From: Claveliimonas intestinigallinarum
GTDB lineage: Bacteria > Bacillota > Clostridia > Lachnospirales > Lachnospiraceae
Assembly (NCBI GenBank): GCA_019115145.1
Contig: DXED01000030.1
Span: 230,711-294,710, forward strand
Direction: 5' to 3'
Length of the DNA stretch: 64,000 nt
This document shows, one piece after another, positions 16,622 through 25,170 of the stretch. A model generated the notes under the pieces. The model made no database searches. It was not told where the DNA came from and saw only the letters and a program-made list of their open reading frames with translations. Made by a program: the position numbers and the translations under genes. The first letter of the stretch is position 1. Every line of letters starts with the position of its first letter.

Positions 16622-17842
16622 ATGCAGATCACAAGAAAGGTAACAAACGACATTACATGGGTTGGCTGCAATGACAGAAGACTGGCTCTCTTTGAGAACC
16701 TGTTTCCCATTCCCCGCGGAGTCTCCTACAATTCTTATCTCATCCAGGATGAGAAGACTGTCCTGATGGATACAGTTGACAGCAGCGCATCCCAGCAGTT
16801 CCTTGAGAATGTGGCCTATGCCCTGAAGGGGCGAGACCTCGATTACCTTATCGTGCAGCACATGGAGCCGGACCACTGCGGGACGATCGTGGAGGTCATG
16901 AGGACCTATCCCCGGGCAAAGGTGGTGGGCAGTGTCAAGGCACTCCAGATGATCGGCCAGTTTTACGATGTCAGCGGTTTCGACGCTGAAGAGCGGATGA
17001 TGGCTGTAAAGGAGGGCGATACATTGGCCACAGGGGAGCACACCCTCCATTTTCTCATGGCGCCCATGGTACACTGGCCGGAGGTCATGGTTACCTATGA
17101 CGAGAAGGACAAGGCCCTCTTTTCGGCGGATGCCTTTGGCACCTTCGGTGCGCTGAACGGAAAGCTTTTCAGCGATGAGGTGGACTTTGAGGGGGAGTGG
17201 CTGCCGGATGCCAGGAGATATTACGCAAATATCGTGGGCAAATATGGTGTCCAGGTGCAGGCTCTCCTGAAGAAGGCGGCAGCTGTGGATATCCAGATGA
17301 TCTGCCCCCTTCACGGACCGGTGTGGAGGAGCGATCTGTCCTGGTTCATGGACAAGTATGACAAGTGGAGCCGGTATGAGCCGGAGGACAGGGCTGTGGT
17401 CATCATCTACGGCTCCATCTATGGCAATACAGAGAACGCGGCGGACGCGCTTGCCTCCCGCCTGACAGAAAAGGGCGTGAAGGACGTGAAGATGTACGAT
17501 GTGTCCCGGACCCATGTGTCTGAGCTCATTGCGGAGATCTTCCGGTGCAGCCATTTGGTACTGGCCTGCTCCACCTACAACGGGGGCATCTACCCGCCTA
17601 TGGCAGACCTGCTGGAGGACATGAAGGCCCTCTCTGTGCAGAACAAGACAGTGGCCCTCATGGAAAACGGAACCTGGGCGGCAGCCTCCGGGCGCCTGAT
17701 CACAGCAAAGCTGGAGGAGATGAAGAACATCACTTTGCTGGACACAAAGATTTCCATCAAATCCGCTCTCCAGAACGGCAGGGAGACAGAGCTGGATGCC
17801 TTTGCGCAGCAGATCGTGGAGGAGATGCAGGATGGAGAGTAA
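16622..17842 (+). CDS. fprA: Flavodiiron protein, FprA family (A-type flavoprotein)
   Basis: This 406-residue protein has an N-terminal metallo-beta-lactamase-like domain with diiron ligands in HMEPDHCGT (about residues 80-88) and a later HGPVWR, then a C-terminal flavodoxin domain (from about 255) with the FMN loop YGSIYGNTENAA. Flavodiiron proteins reduce O2 and/or NO to protect anaerobes. CAGGAGG precedes the ATG. No rubredoxin domain is fused, so a separate electron donor is needed. It overlaps the next gene by 11 bases. Confidence 0.95.
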   Translation: MQITRKVTNDITWVGCNDRRLALFENLFPIPRGVSYNSYLIQDEKTVLMDTVDSSASQQFLENVAYALKGRDLDYLIVQHMEPDHCGTIVEVMRTYPRAKVVGSVKALQMIGQFYDVSGFDAEERMMAVKEGDTLATGEHTLHFLMAPMVHWPEVMVTYDEKDKALFSADAFGTFGALNGKLFSDEVDFEGEWLPDARRYYANIVGKYGVQVQALLKKAAAVDIQMICPLHGPVWRSDLSWFMDKYDKWSRYEPEDRAVVIIYGSIYGNTENAADALASRLTEKGVKDVKMYDVSRTHVSELIAEIFRCSHLVLACSTYNGGIYPPMADLLEDMKALSVQNKTVALMENGTWAAASGRLITAKLEEMKNITLLDTKISIKSALQNGRETELDAFAQQIVEEMQDGE

Positions 17843-18077
17843 AGTGGTAGTGGTCAGCATCATTGTCAGGGATGAGGAGGCCGCAGCGGCGGTGAATGAG
17901 CTGCTCCACGAATACAGGCAGTACATTGTTGGCAGGATGGGCATTCCCTACCGCCAGAGAAATGTGTCTATCATCAGTGTGGTGATGGACGCGCCGGGAG
18001 AGGTGGCCAGCGCGCTCTCCGGCAAGCTTGGCATGCAGCCTGGTGTGACGGCAAAGACGCTGACGGCGAAGGTGTAA
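17832..18077 (+). CDS. TM1266-like small ferredoxin-fold protein (iron-only hydrogenase system regulator family)
   Basis: An 81-residue protein with alternating strands and helices. The segments VVVVSIIVRDEEAAAAVNELL and NVSIISVVMDAP match the ACT/NikR-C-like fold of the TM1266 family, often annotated as a putative iron-only hydrogenase regulator. ATG 17832 is chosen from the translational overlap with fprA and a GGAG ahead. No hydrogenase maturation gene is present in the window, so its partnership with the flavodiiron protein is of note. It has no recognisable DNA-binding domain. Confidence 0.75.
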   Translation: MESKVVVVSIIVRDEEAAAAVNELLHEYRQYIVGRMGIPYRQRNVSIISVVMDAPGEVASALSGKLGMQPGVTAKTLTAKV

Positions 18078-18115
18078 ATCAAAGTTGTTTTCCAATGGCG
18101 GGAGCTTTTCAGGCG

Positions 18116-18159
18116 CCCCGGAGCGGTCTCCGGGGATGGCTGGCGGGCTTCCGCTTTTT
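18116..18159 (+). terminator. Tandem hairpins with T-run after the flavodiiron operon
   Basis: CCCCGGAG/CTCCGGGG (18116-18135) is followed by GCGG-gctt-CCGC and TTTTT (18143-18159). Confidence 0.55.
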
Positions 18160-18277
18160 CGTCTTCAGCGGCGCTTTTTGCCGAGGCTGGTTTTCATGGG
18201 CAGCGCACTTCTAAAACAGGCAGTTACGGCCGTATATATGAAACGAGAAGGTCTGCGGCAGGAGGCAGAGGCGTGCT

Positions 18278-19120
18278 ATGAGATTTTCGAAAATGCAGGG
18301 CACGGGAAATGACTATATCTATGTAAATTGTCTGGAGGAGACGGTCAATGAGCCGGATATCCTTGCCAGGCGACTGAGCAACCGGCATTTTGGGGTGGGG
18401 GCGGACGGCCTCATTCTGATCCGCCCTTCCAGAAGAGCGGATTTTGCTATGGAGATGTACAATGCGGATGGCTCCCGGGGAGAGATGTGCGGGAACGGGA
18501 TCCGCTGTCTGGGGAAATACGTCTACGACAGAGGGCTGACAGATAAGAGAGAGCTGGACATCCAGACCGGGGCAGGCATCCGGCATCTGCGGCTGTTTGC
18601 GGGGGAGGAGGTTCCGGCAGGCGGGGAGATCCGCATGGTGGAGGTGAATATGGGAAAGCCGGTGCTGGAGGCGGACCAGGTGCCTGCCATCTCGGAGCAC
18701 ACCTGCATGATACGCGAGCCTGTGCGGGTTGGCGGTGTGGAGTACCCGATGACCGCCATCTCCATGGGAAATCCCCACGCGGTCATTTTTACAGGCCGTG
18801 TGAGAGGGCTGGATCTGCAGCGTTTGGGTCCGCCCATAGAATATCACGGCCGCTTTCCCAGGCGGGTGAATGTGGAGTTTGCCCAGGTGGAGGATCGGGG
18901 GACTGTCAGGGTGCGGGTGTGGGAGAGGGGGAGCGGTGAGACCCTGTCCTGCGGCACCGGTGCCTGCGCGGTTCTTGCGGCAGGCGTATTAAATGACTTG
19001 ACAGACCGCCAGGTTACGGTAAAATTAATAGGAGGAGACCTGTTGGCACAGTGGCGGGAGGATACCGGCGAAATTTTGCTGACAGGGCCCGCTGTCCACG
19101 TGTTTGACGGCGAGGTATAA
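18278..19120 (+). CDS. dapF: Diaminopimelate epimerase
   Basis: A 280-residue enzyme converting LL- to meso-diaminopimelate. The two catalytic cysteines are visible: about C71 in GEMCGNGIRC and about C225 in LSCGTGACAV, and the N-terminus has KMQGTGNDYIYV. It makes the mDAP used in cell-wall cross-links and for lysine. It precedes dapL by about 30 bases, so the two consecutive pathway steps are probably co-transcribed. Confidence 0.96.
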   Translation: MRFSKMQGTGNDYIYVNCLEETVNEPDILARRLSNRHFGVGADGLILIRPSRRADFAMEMYNADGSRGEMCGNGIRCLGKYVYDRGLTDKRELDIQTGAGIRHLRLFAGEEVPAGGEIRMVEVNMGKPVLEADQVPAISEHTCMIREPVRVGGVEYPMTAISMGNPHAVIFTGRVRGLDLQRLGPPIEYHGRFPRRVNVEFAQVEDRGTVRVRVWERGSGETLSCGTGACAVLAAGVLNDLTDRQVTVKLIGGDLLAQWREDTGEILLTGPAVHVFDGEV

Positions 19121-19151
19121 AACATAGTAAAAGATAAGGAGAATACAAGAG

Positions 19152-20366
19152 ATGTTCAAAGTAAATGAAGATTATCTGAAACTGCCCGGCAGCTATCTTT
19201 TCTCTACTATCGGGAAAAAAGTGGCGGCCTACCAGGAGGCAAATCCTGAGAAATCCATCATCCGCCTTGGTATCGGCGATGTGACCCAGCCTCTGGCTCC
19301 GGCCATCATCGACGCCCTCCACAGCGCGGTGGATGAGATGGCTCACGCAGAGACGTTCCACGGCTACGCGCCGGATCTTGGATATGAGTTCCTGCGCAGC
19401 GCCATGGCAAAAAATGACTATCAGGACAAGGGCTGCGATATAAGGGCAGACGAGATTTTTATCTCAGACGGAGCAAAGTGTGACTCCGGAAATATCCAGG
19501 AGATTTTTGCAAAGGACAACAAGATCGCTGTGTGCGATCCCGTGTATCCGGTGTATGTGGACACCAACGTCATGGCAGGCCGAACAGGCACCTACGATCC
19601 GAAGACGGAGACATGGAGTGATGTGATCTACATGCCCTGCACAAAGGAGACAAATTTCGCGCCGGAGCTTCCGAAGGAGACACCGGACATCATTTATCTG
19701 TGCTTCCCCAACAACCCTACAGGCTCCACCATCACAAAGGCACAGCTCCAGGAGTGGGTGGACTATGCCAATAAGGTGGGCGCTGTCATTATCTACGACG
19801 CGGCCTACGAGGCATATATCTCCGAGGAGGATGTTCCCCACACCATCTATGAGTGTGAGGGGGCAAGGACCTGCGCCATCGAGCTGCGCAGCTTCTCCAA
19901 AAACGCGGGATTTACCGGCGTGCGTCTGGGCGCCACCATCGTGCCCAAGGACATCAAGTCCGGCGATGTGATGCTCCATTCCCTTTGGGCAAGACGACAC
20001 GGCACAAAGTACAACGGCGCGCCCTACATTGTGCAGAAGGCGGGCGAGGCAGTCTACTCAGAGGCGGGCAAGGCCCAGCTGAAGGAGCAGGTGGCATACT
20101 ACATGAACAACGCCAAGGTTATCTATCAGGGGCTGAAGGACGCAGGCTACAATGTATCAGGCGGCGTCAACGCTCCCTACATCTGGCTGGAGACCCCCTC
20201 CGGAATGACCTCCTGGCAGTTCTTCGACTACCTTCTGGAGAATGCCGGCGTGGTGGGCACCCCCGGTTCAGGCTTCGGCCCCAGCGGGGAAGGATATTTC
20301 CGGCTGACAGCCTTCGGCTCCTACGAGAATACAGTGGCAGCGATCGAGAGAATAAAGAAGATGTAA
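19152..20366 (+). CDS. dapL: LL-diaminopimelate aminotransferase
   Basis: A 404-residue PLP aminotransferase of the DapL family. It starts VNEDYLKLPGSYLFSTIGKKV, has the PLP lysine in SFSKNAGFTGVR at about residue 250, and has the C-terminal GFGPSGEGYFRLTAFG. It forms LL-DAP directly from tetrahydrodipicolinate, bypassing the succinyl or acetyl branches. Its place beside dapF fits the pathway (DapL, then DapF). AAGGAG precedes the ATG. A palindrome follows the stop. Confidence 0.96.
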   Translation: MFKVNEDYLKLPGSYLFSTIGKKVAAYQEANPEKSIIRLGIGDVTQPLAPAIIDALHSAVDEMAHAETFHGYAPDLGYEFLRSAMAKNDYQDKGCDIRADEIFISDGAKCDSGNIQEIFAKDNKIAVCDPVYPVYVDTNVMAGRTGTYDPKTETWSDVIYMPCTKETNFAPELPKETPDIIYLCFPNNPTGSTITKAQLQEWVDYANKVGAVIIYDAAYEAYISEEDVPHTIYECEGARTCAIELRSFSKNAGFTGVRLGATIVPKDIKSGDVMLHSLWARRHGTKYNGAPYIVQKAGEAVYSEAGKAQLKEQVAYYMNNAKVIYQGLKDAGYNVSGGVNAPYIWLETPSGMTSWQFFDYLLENAGVVGTPGSGFGPSGEGYFRLTAFGSYENTVAAIERIKKM

Positions 20367-20375
20367 TTTAATTTA

Positions 20376-20406
20376 AGACGTAATACTTTTAAAAAGTATT
20401 ACGTCT
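20376..20406. terminator. Perfect 15-bp palindrome after dapL
   Basis: AGACGTAATACTTTT and its exact complement are separated by one base. It sits ten bases after the dapL stop, but no good T-run follows on the plus strand. It may be a terminator read from either side. Confidence 0.5.
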
Positions 20407-20563
20407 CAAATTAATGGTACTGGTGGGGAATTGTGTAAATTGTAACCTGGAAGGACACACTTTCGCAATGGTTTTGCTGGGATAAAGGGGAAAGACCTGC
20501 CGATATGGGGAGACACAACTTTGACAATTGCGAAAAAAGTGGACGCGCAAAACAGAGGCCGGG

Positions 20564-21076
20564 CTACCTGTAATAATCCCTGACACCGATGCCGATAGTG
20601 GCCCAATAGTTTGCTTTTTTCATCTCGTCCTCGATTTCGGCTTCATCCATCGGTTTTTTGTCCGCAATGGCTTCCGCGATCAGATCCTCCACATCTTGGG
20701 GAACGGAGAGGCGATATACTCCAACGCTGATATTCAGAAACCCATAAGAATACCCGTCTTCGCTATCGTCAATCTCTCCCTGATTTTCTTTGCTGAGTAC
20801 ATTGTACAAGGTATCTGCTGGGGTCCGGAAGGCAGAGACGCCATAGATGACCGGCTGCAGCTTCCCGTCAAATCCTCCTAAAAACTCAATGAATTCTATG
20901 CTTCCGTCATCGTCAAAATCAAATCGCAATTCGTTGTTAAAATAGAACAGGGAATGATTCCGTGTACTATAAGGTTCTCCAAACAGGTTTTTCACATCTT
21001 TTTGCGAAGAGGCCAACGCAATTTTTGCATCACTAAATTCCATACCCACTAAGGGGATGAGCTTTATTTTTTCCAT
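20564..21076 (-). CDS. Hypothetical protein, 170 residues
   Basis: A soluble acidic protein with no signal peptide or membrane segment. It contains FNNELRFDFDDDGSIEFIEFLGG and a C-terminal TIGIGVRDYYR. The N-terminal region reads like a repeated small beta domain (VGMEFSDAKIALASSQKDVKNLFGEP) seen in some toxin-immunity-like proteins, but I do not recognise a family. ATG 21076 after GAGGTGG is chosen over GTG 21085. Base composition is AT-richer than dapL, and it neighbours tRNA genes. Confidence 0.6.
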   Translation of the reverse strand: MEKIKLIPLVGMEFSDAKIALASSQKDVKNLFGEPYSTRNHSLFYFNNELRFDFDDDGSIEFIEFLGGFDGKLQPVIYGVSAFRTPADTLYNVLSKENQGEIDDSEDGYSYGFLNISVGVYRLSVPQDVEDLIAEAIADKKPMDEAEIEDEMKKANYWATIGIGVRDYYR

Positions 21077-21317
21077 AATTTCCACCTCGCCTAAATGCTC
21101 GAATATTTTTGATCATTTATCTTTTGCTTAGCAGCTGCTGTTCACAGTATAATTCTGTTTTTAGAACTGTGCAATAAAAAAGATATGCAGCTTTTTTGTC
21201 TCTGCATACCTTTGAAAGTGGATGTATGGCGGTTGTATTCACAGAATTGAAAATGAAAAGGCAACCGGTTTTCTGATTTTAGAAAAAAGAAAATCCCTCG
21301 TAAAAACGAGGGATAGA

Positions 21318-21391
<74 letters not shown>

Positions 21392-21445
21392 TTAATGTTG
21401 ACCGAAACTTCCTTTTACAGAAGTTCCGGTGCCCCTGCCAAGGAA

Positions 21446-21516
21446 CTACGGATAGAGGACTCGAACCTCTACTAACAGAGTCAGAGTCTGCTGTGCTGCC
21501 ATTACACCAATCCGCA
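21446..21516 (-). tRNA. tRNA-Gln (anticodon CTG)
   Basis: A cloverleaf on the minus strand has acceptor TGCGGAT/ATCCGTA, anticodon loop CTCTGAC (anticodon CTG) and T arm AGAGG-TTCGAGT-CCTCT. It lies about 55 bases upstream of tRNA-Pro, with which it probably forms one transcript. Confidence 0.92.
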
Positions 21517-21558
21517 TTACTAAGCTTCTGTGTTCGTTTTGTTCAGCGAACAAATATT

Positions 21559-21586
21559 ATTATAGCAGGCTTTTTCAAAAATGCAA
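21559..21586 (-). promoter_or_regulatory. Promoter of the tRNA-Gln/tRNA-Pro unit
   Basis: Read on the minus strand, TTGCAT (21586-21581), a 16-base spacer, then TATAAT (21564-21559), about 40 bases ahead of tRNA-Gln. Confidence 0.7.
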
Positions 21587-21647
21587 GCACTTTTTTAAAT
21601 TTTTTTTCTTTCTTTTGAGGATGCAAATCTGTTGACTTAAATATTGC

Positions 21648-21808
21648 CTGAAATTGGATGAGGAGTCCTATGTCTCTGTCGAAGACGAGAGTATACTGGG
21701 GACTGTGATACTATAGAAGAACGTTTTAATCCGGATCGAACAATCTTATCGCTTGAATTTGCGGAAAAGCAGACAAGGAAAGCAAGCGAAGAAAATAGAA
21801 ATGAGAGA
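21648..21808 (+). pseudogene. Possible frameshifted gene remnant
   Basis: Two short plus-strand reading frames look coding but are broken. LDEESYVSVEDESILGTVIL ends at a TAG (about 21715). A shifted frame then reads DTIEERFNPDRTILSLEF and continues charged. There is no start codon or ribosome site. It fills part of the 360-base gap between tRNA-Gln and the aldo/keto reductase. I cannot name the parent gene. Confidence 0.3.
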
Positions 21809-21837
21809 GGAGAGACCAATTTCGGCCTCTCCTTTTT
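21809..21837 (+). terminator. Hairpin with T-run
   Basis: GGAGAG...CTCTCC with inner pairs and one mismatch, followed by five T residues on the plus strand; it follows the possible gene remnant. Confidence 0.5.
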
Positions 21838-21876
21838 CGGCTTCTGCCAACGACAGATCACTCCGGCGGTCTCAGA

Positions 21877-22980
21877 TCAGCGCAGCGCCGCATACTGTTT
21901 CATGACAGCGGGAATGTCGATCCTCTGGGGACACCTCTTCGCGCAGGCACCGCACTGGAGACAGGCCATGGGGCCTTTGATCTGCGTCAGATGGAACAGC
22001 TTCCACGGCTCCCCGCCGACAGTGAGCTCATTGTAGCCCTGGATCAGAGCCGGGATATCCAGATCAGCCGGGCAGACGGGGCAGCAGTAGCGGCAGGAGG
22101 AGCAGGGGACGCCAAAGGAATCCCGGAAAGCATTTACCGCCCTGTCCAGCGCTGTGTGCTCCGCTGGGGAGAGAGTGTTGCCCTCCCGGAATACCTCTGC
22201 ATTTGCGTGAACCTCCTGGGGAGAGGACATGCCGCTGAGAACGCACTGCACATTGTCCAGCCCCATCAGATAGCGGAAGGACCAGGAGGGAATTGACTGC
22301 TCCGGGGCGGCGGCCCGCAGGATGTCCTCCGCCTCCTGGCTTAAGTGTACAAGGCGGCCGCCCTTCAGGGGCTCCATGACCCAGACCGGAATGTTGTGTT
22401 CAGTCAGGATCTCGTATTGACGTCTGCCGTCCAGCATTGTCCAGTCCAGGTAATTGAGCTGGATCAGAGCCATGTCAAAGCCAGGATACCACTGAAGAAA
22501 TTTTTCCAGCCCCTCCGGCGCCGCATGGGAGGAAAAGCCGAGATAGCGGATGCGGCCGGCTTCCTTCTGCCTGAGCAGATAGCCGATATAATCCCGCGCC
22601 GGATCCGTATAGTCGTCGAGAAACTGTTCCTGCACGCTGTGCAGCATGTAAAAGTCAAAATACTCTGTCTGGCAGCGGGCAAGCTGTTCCTCAAAGACAT
22701 GATCCAGATCAGTCCGGGCTCCCACATAAAACTTGGAGGACAGATAGTAGCTGTCTCGGGGATAGCGGGACAATGCCTCTCCGAGAAATGTCTCGGAGTC
22801 AGTCTTGTGGTAGGTAAAGGCAGTGTCAAAAAAGTTGATCCCTTCAGTGAAAGCCTGATCGATCACCTCCATTGCCTTTGCGCGGTCAATGGAGGAGGTG
22901 TTCCCGGACACGGTGGGGAGCCGCAGACTTCCCAGACCCAGTGCGGAAATCCTGTTTCCCCGGAATTCTTTGTAATACAT
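21877..22980 (-). CDS. Aldo/keto reductase with C-terminal ferredoxin-like domain
   Basis: A 367-residue protein with an NADP-dependent aldo/keto reductase barrel (about 1-270) including DTAFTYHKTDSE and the FYMLHSV segment. A C-terminal extension carries two cysteine clusters, CSSCRYCCPVCP (about 292-303) and CLQCGACAKRCP (about 340-352), as in 4Fe-4S ferredoxin-type reductases of anaerobes. The substrate is unknown. It is 18 bases downstream of a TetR gene on the same strand, and both diverge from the acyl-amide-type operon. Confidence 0.9.
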   Translation of the reverse strand: MYYKEFRGNRISALGLGSLRLPTVSGNTSSIDRAKAMEVIDQAFTEGINFFDTAFTYHKTDSETFLGEALSRYPRDSYYLSSKFYVGARTDLDHVFEEQLARCQTEYFDFYMLHSVQEQFLDDYTDPARDYIGYLLRQKEAGRIRYLGFSSHAAPEGLEKFLQWYPGFDMALIQLNYLDWTMLDGRRQYEILTEHNIPVWVMEPLKGGRLVHLSQEAEDILRAAAPEQSIPSWSFRYLMGLDNVQCVLSGMSSPQEVHANAEVFREGNTLSPAEHTALDRAVNAFRDSFGVPCSSCRYCCPVCPADLDIPALIQGYNELTVGGEPWKLFHLTQIKGPMACLQCGACAKRCPQRIDIPAVMKQYAALR

Positions 22981-22998
22981 AATAAGGCAGCTCCTTTC

Positions 22999-23625
22999 CT
23001 ATGACAGCGGGCTCTTCAAAAAATTCAGCGATCCCGCCGGATTTTCCGTCCCCTTCTCCAGCAGCAGGATGAGGGCGTCGATGGTCCGCTCGATGTCCTC
23101 CTTTGAGGAGGGGACGAGGGAGTTGTCGAACTTGACCGCCAGGACGATCAACACGATCTCCGCCAGGGCGTCGGGATCGCTGAAGTGGATATCACCGCTC
23201 TCCACGCCCTGCCGGATGATCTCCGCCAGGACGGGCTTCAGCTCTGTGATGATGTGATTGACGTACTTCTGGCGGAGGAAGATTTTCTCCTGGGTGTCGG
23301 AGCCCGCCCGCTCCTCAGACTTGAGGAACTCGGATGAGGAGCTTCGGCAGGCCTGGAAGATCATGGCCATCCTTGTGAATGGGGAGATCTCCGTCCTGTC
23401 TGCCAGGTCCTTGGCGGTCTGGAGAGGCTTCTCGTAATTCCGCTCCACCAGGGCGTCCAGGATAGCGTCCTTGGAGGGAAAGTAGTAGTAGATGCTCCCC
23501 TTTCCGATGCCCGCGGTCTGGGCGATGTCGCTGACAGAGATAGTCTGCATGTTCCGATTTTCCAAAAGCTCCTGGAGAGCGTCCAGAATTCTGTTGTACT
23601 TCAGCTGATTTGGCATATGTGTCAC
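22999..23625 (-). CDS. TetR-family transcriptional regulator
   Basis: A 208-residue repressor with an N-terminal helix-turn-helix (about residues 25-50: VSDIAQTAGIGKGSIYYYFPSKDAIL) and a helical ligand-binding domain. It is divergent from the SCP2-condensation-ACP-ligase operon and co-oriented with the aldo/keto reductase. Two copies of TGACCGnnGGnCGAAAA in the divergent region, one over a -35 box, are likely operators. An acyl or amine ligand would fit the context; this is inference. Confidence 0.9.
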   Translation of the reverse strand: MTHMPNQLKYNRILDALQELLENRNMQTISVSDIAQTAGIGKGSIYYYFPSKDAILDALVERNYEKPLQTAKDLADRTEISPFTRMAMIFQACRSSSSEFLKSEERAGSDTQEKIFLRQKYVNHIITELKPVLAEIIRQGVESGDIHFSDPDALAEIVLIVLAVKFDNSLVPSSKEDIERTIDALILLLEKGTENPAGSLNFLKSPLS

Positions 23626-23789
23626 CTTTCCTTGCGGTCTTTCCTGCTGGTATGCGCTGTATCCGCTTATATAAATTCATTCTACTTATACAATACAAGT
23701 CCAATATACCACAGACCGGGGATTTCGGCCAACTGTAAAAGCGCACAAAAAACAGAAAAAACCCGGCTGTATTTTGAGGGGAACGATAG

Positions 23790-23851
23790 TTGACCGGCGG
23801 CCGAAAAGGTGTTAATCTAACAGAGAAAAGGACATGACCGTTGGTCGAAAA
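23790..23851 (+). promoter_or_regulatory. Promoter with paired candidate TetR operators
   Basis: TTGACC (23790-23795), 17 bases, TAATCT (23813-23818). TGACCGGCGGCCGAAAA (23791-23807) overlaps the -35 and recurs as TGACCGTTGGTCGAAAA (23835-23851), 44 bases or about four helical turns away. A half site CGGTCGA follows near 23862. Confidence 0.55.
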
Positions 23852-23881
23852 AACCAGAAAACGGTCGAGAAGGAGGATGCT

Positions 23882-24220
23882 ATGACCTACGCAGATATGT
23901 TTTCAAAGGTAAAGGGCATGCTGATGGACGCGGATGTCAGCGATATCCACGAGCATCTGGCATACCAGTTCAACATCACCGGAGAGGCGGAAGGGATTTT
24001 TTACGCTGAGGTGAAGGACGGACAGCTGTTTGTGGAGCCCTACGAGTATTTTGACCGGGACGCCATGTTTACCTGCTCCGCGGAGACCCTGTTCAAGATC
24101 GCGGACGGGAAGACAGATCCCATTCTTGCGGTGACGCTGGGGAAACTGAAGGTGGAAGGCAATATCGATAAAGCATTAAAACTGAAGGATTTGATCAACA
24201 GCAAAAAGAAAAGCAGGTGA
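23882..24220 (+). CDS. SCP-2 sterol/lipid-transfer-like protein
   Basis: A 112-residue protein with the SCP-2 fold pattern: YQFNITGEAEGIFYAEVKDG, the strand-forming FTCSAETLFKIADGKTDP and the terminal GKLKVEGNIDKALKLKDL. SCP-2 proteins bind acyl chains or sterols. GAGAAGGAGGATGCT precedes ATG 23882; an upstream start at 23834 would run through the operator. As the first gene of a condensation/ACP/ligase operon it may carry a fatty-acyl substrate or product. Confidence 0.85.
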   Translation: MTYADMFSKVKGMLMDADVSDIHEHLAYQFNITGEAEGIFYAEVKDGQLFVEPYEYFDRDAMFTCSAETLFKIADGKTDPILAVTLGKLKVEGNIDKALKLKDLINSKKKSR

Positions 24221-24225
24221 GAAGG

Positions 24226-25170
24226 ATGGGTAAATTGCTGAAGGGGGCAGCCCTGCTCCTGGGAGCCGCAGCGGCGGCGGAAGCAGGCGGGACGGCCTAT
24301 TTTTACAGAAGGACCATGAAGAGGTACAACGCAAAGGTAGAGCGGACCATGAAGATGTCCGGTGTGGACTGGGAGAGCCATTTTCCCATTATGCATGAGC
24401 GCCATGACTGGATGATGGGGCAGCCTCACGAGGATGTGTGGATCAGGTCAAAGGACGGTCTGAAGCTGCACGGTACATATTTCCCGGGAGACGGGGGGAC
24501 AAAGGCTGTCATCTGTTTCCACGGCTACACCAGCAGAGGGCTGAACGACTACGGGAGCCTTTCTTATTATTACCTGAACCACGGCTTCCGGATGCTCCTG
24601 ATCGATGAGAGGGCTCACGGCGACAGCGAGGGCACCTACATCGGCTTTGGCACTATGGACCGGCTGGATGGACTGGAGTGGGTCAAATGGATGATCGAAA
24701 AGATCGGCGATGACGCCCAGATCCTGCTCCACGGCAATTCCATGGGAGGCGCCACTGTCTGCATGATGGGCGGCATGGAGCTCCCGGAGCAGGTGAAGGG
24801 GATTGTGTCCGACTGCGCTTTCACATCCGCCAAGGACGTGTTTACCCATGTGCTCCACAGCATGTACCACCTGCCGGCATTTCCCATGATCCAGATCGCG
24901 GATAGGGTGAATCGAAAAAACGCGGGCTACGGCCTGGATGACTGCAATGCGGCCAGGGAAGTGAGAAAGGCGAAGGTGCCCTTCCTCTTCATACACGGCG
25001 AAGACGACATTTTCGTGCCCTGCTGGATGTGCGAGGAGATCTACAAAAACTGCGCGTCGCCCAAGACAAAGCTGATCGTCAAGGGCGCGGGCCACGGAGA
25101 GAGCTACTATAAAGATACCAAGGCGTACGAGGAAGCCCTGGATGTATTTATCGGAGGAATAATGAAATGA
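24226..25170 (+). CDS. Membrane-anchored alpha/beta hydrolase
   Basis: This 314-residue protein has an N-terminal hydrophobic segment (about 5-25) and an alpha/beta hydrolase domain with nucleophile serine near 173 in HGNSMGGATV, an acid in HGEDDIFVP and a histidine in GAGHGESYY. The layout matches membrane-tethered serine hydrolases. In the operon it may act as a thioesterase or amidase on acyl intermediates. AGGTGA lies 5 bases before ATG 24226; GTG 24217 is an alternative. Its end overlaps the next gene (ATGA at 25167). Confidence 0.85.
   Translation: MGKLLKGAALLLGAAAAAEAGGTAYFYRRTMKRYNAKVERTMKMSGVDWESHFPIMHERHDWMMGQPHEDVWIRSKDGLKLHGTYFPGDGGTKAVICFHGYTSRGLNDYGSLSYYYLNHGFRMLLIDERAHGDSEGTYIGFGTMDRLDGLEWVKWMIEKIGDDAQILLHGNSMGGATVCMMGGMELPEQVKGIVSDCAFTSAKDVFTHVLHSMYHLPAFPMIQIADRVNRKNAGYGLDDCNAAREVRKAKVPFLFIHGEDDIFVPCWMCEEIYKNCASPKTKLIVKGAGHGESYYKDTKAYEEALDVFIGGIMK

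Noticed and set aside
18085..18312. 75-residue frame between the TM1266-like gene and dapF
   Set aside because: It spans two terminator-like hairpins and the dapF start in another frame.
21637..21861. 74-residue minus-strand frame beside tRNA-Gln
   Set aside because: No ribosome site and Ser/Pro/Arg-rich; the plus strand looks more like a decayed gene.
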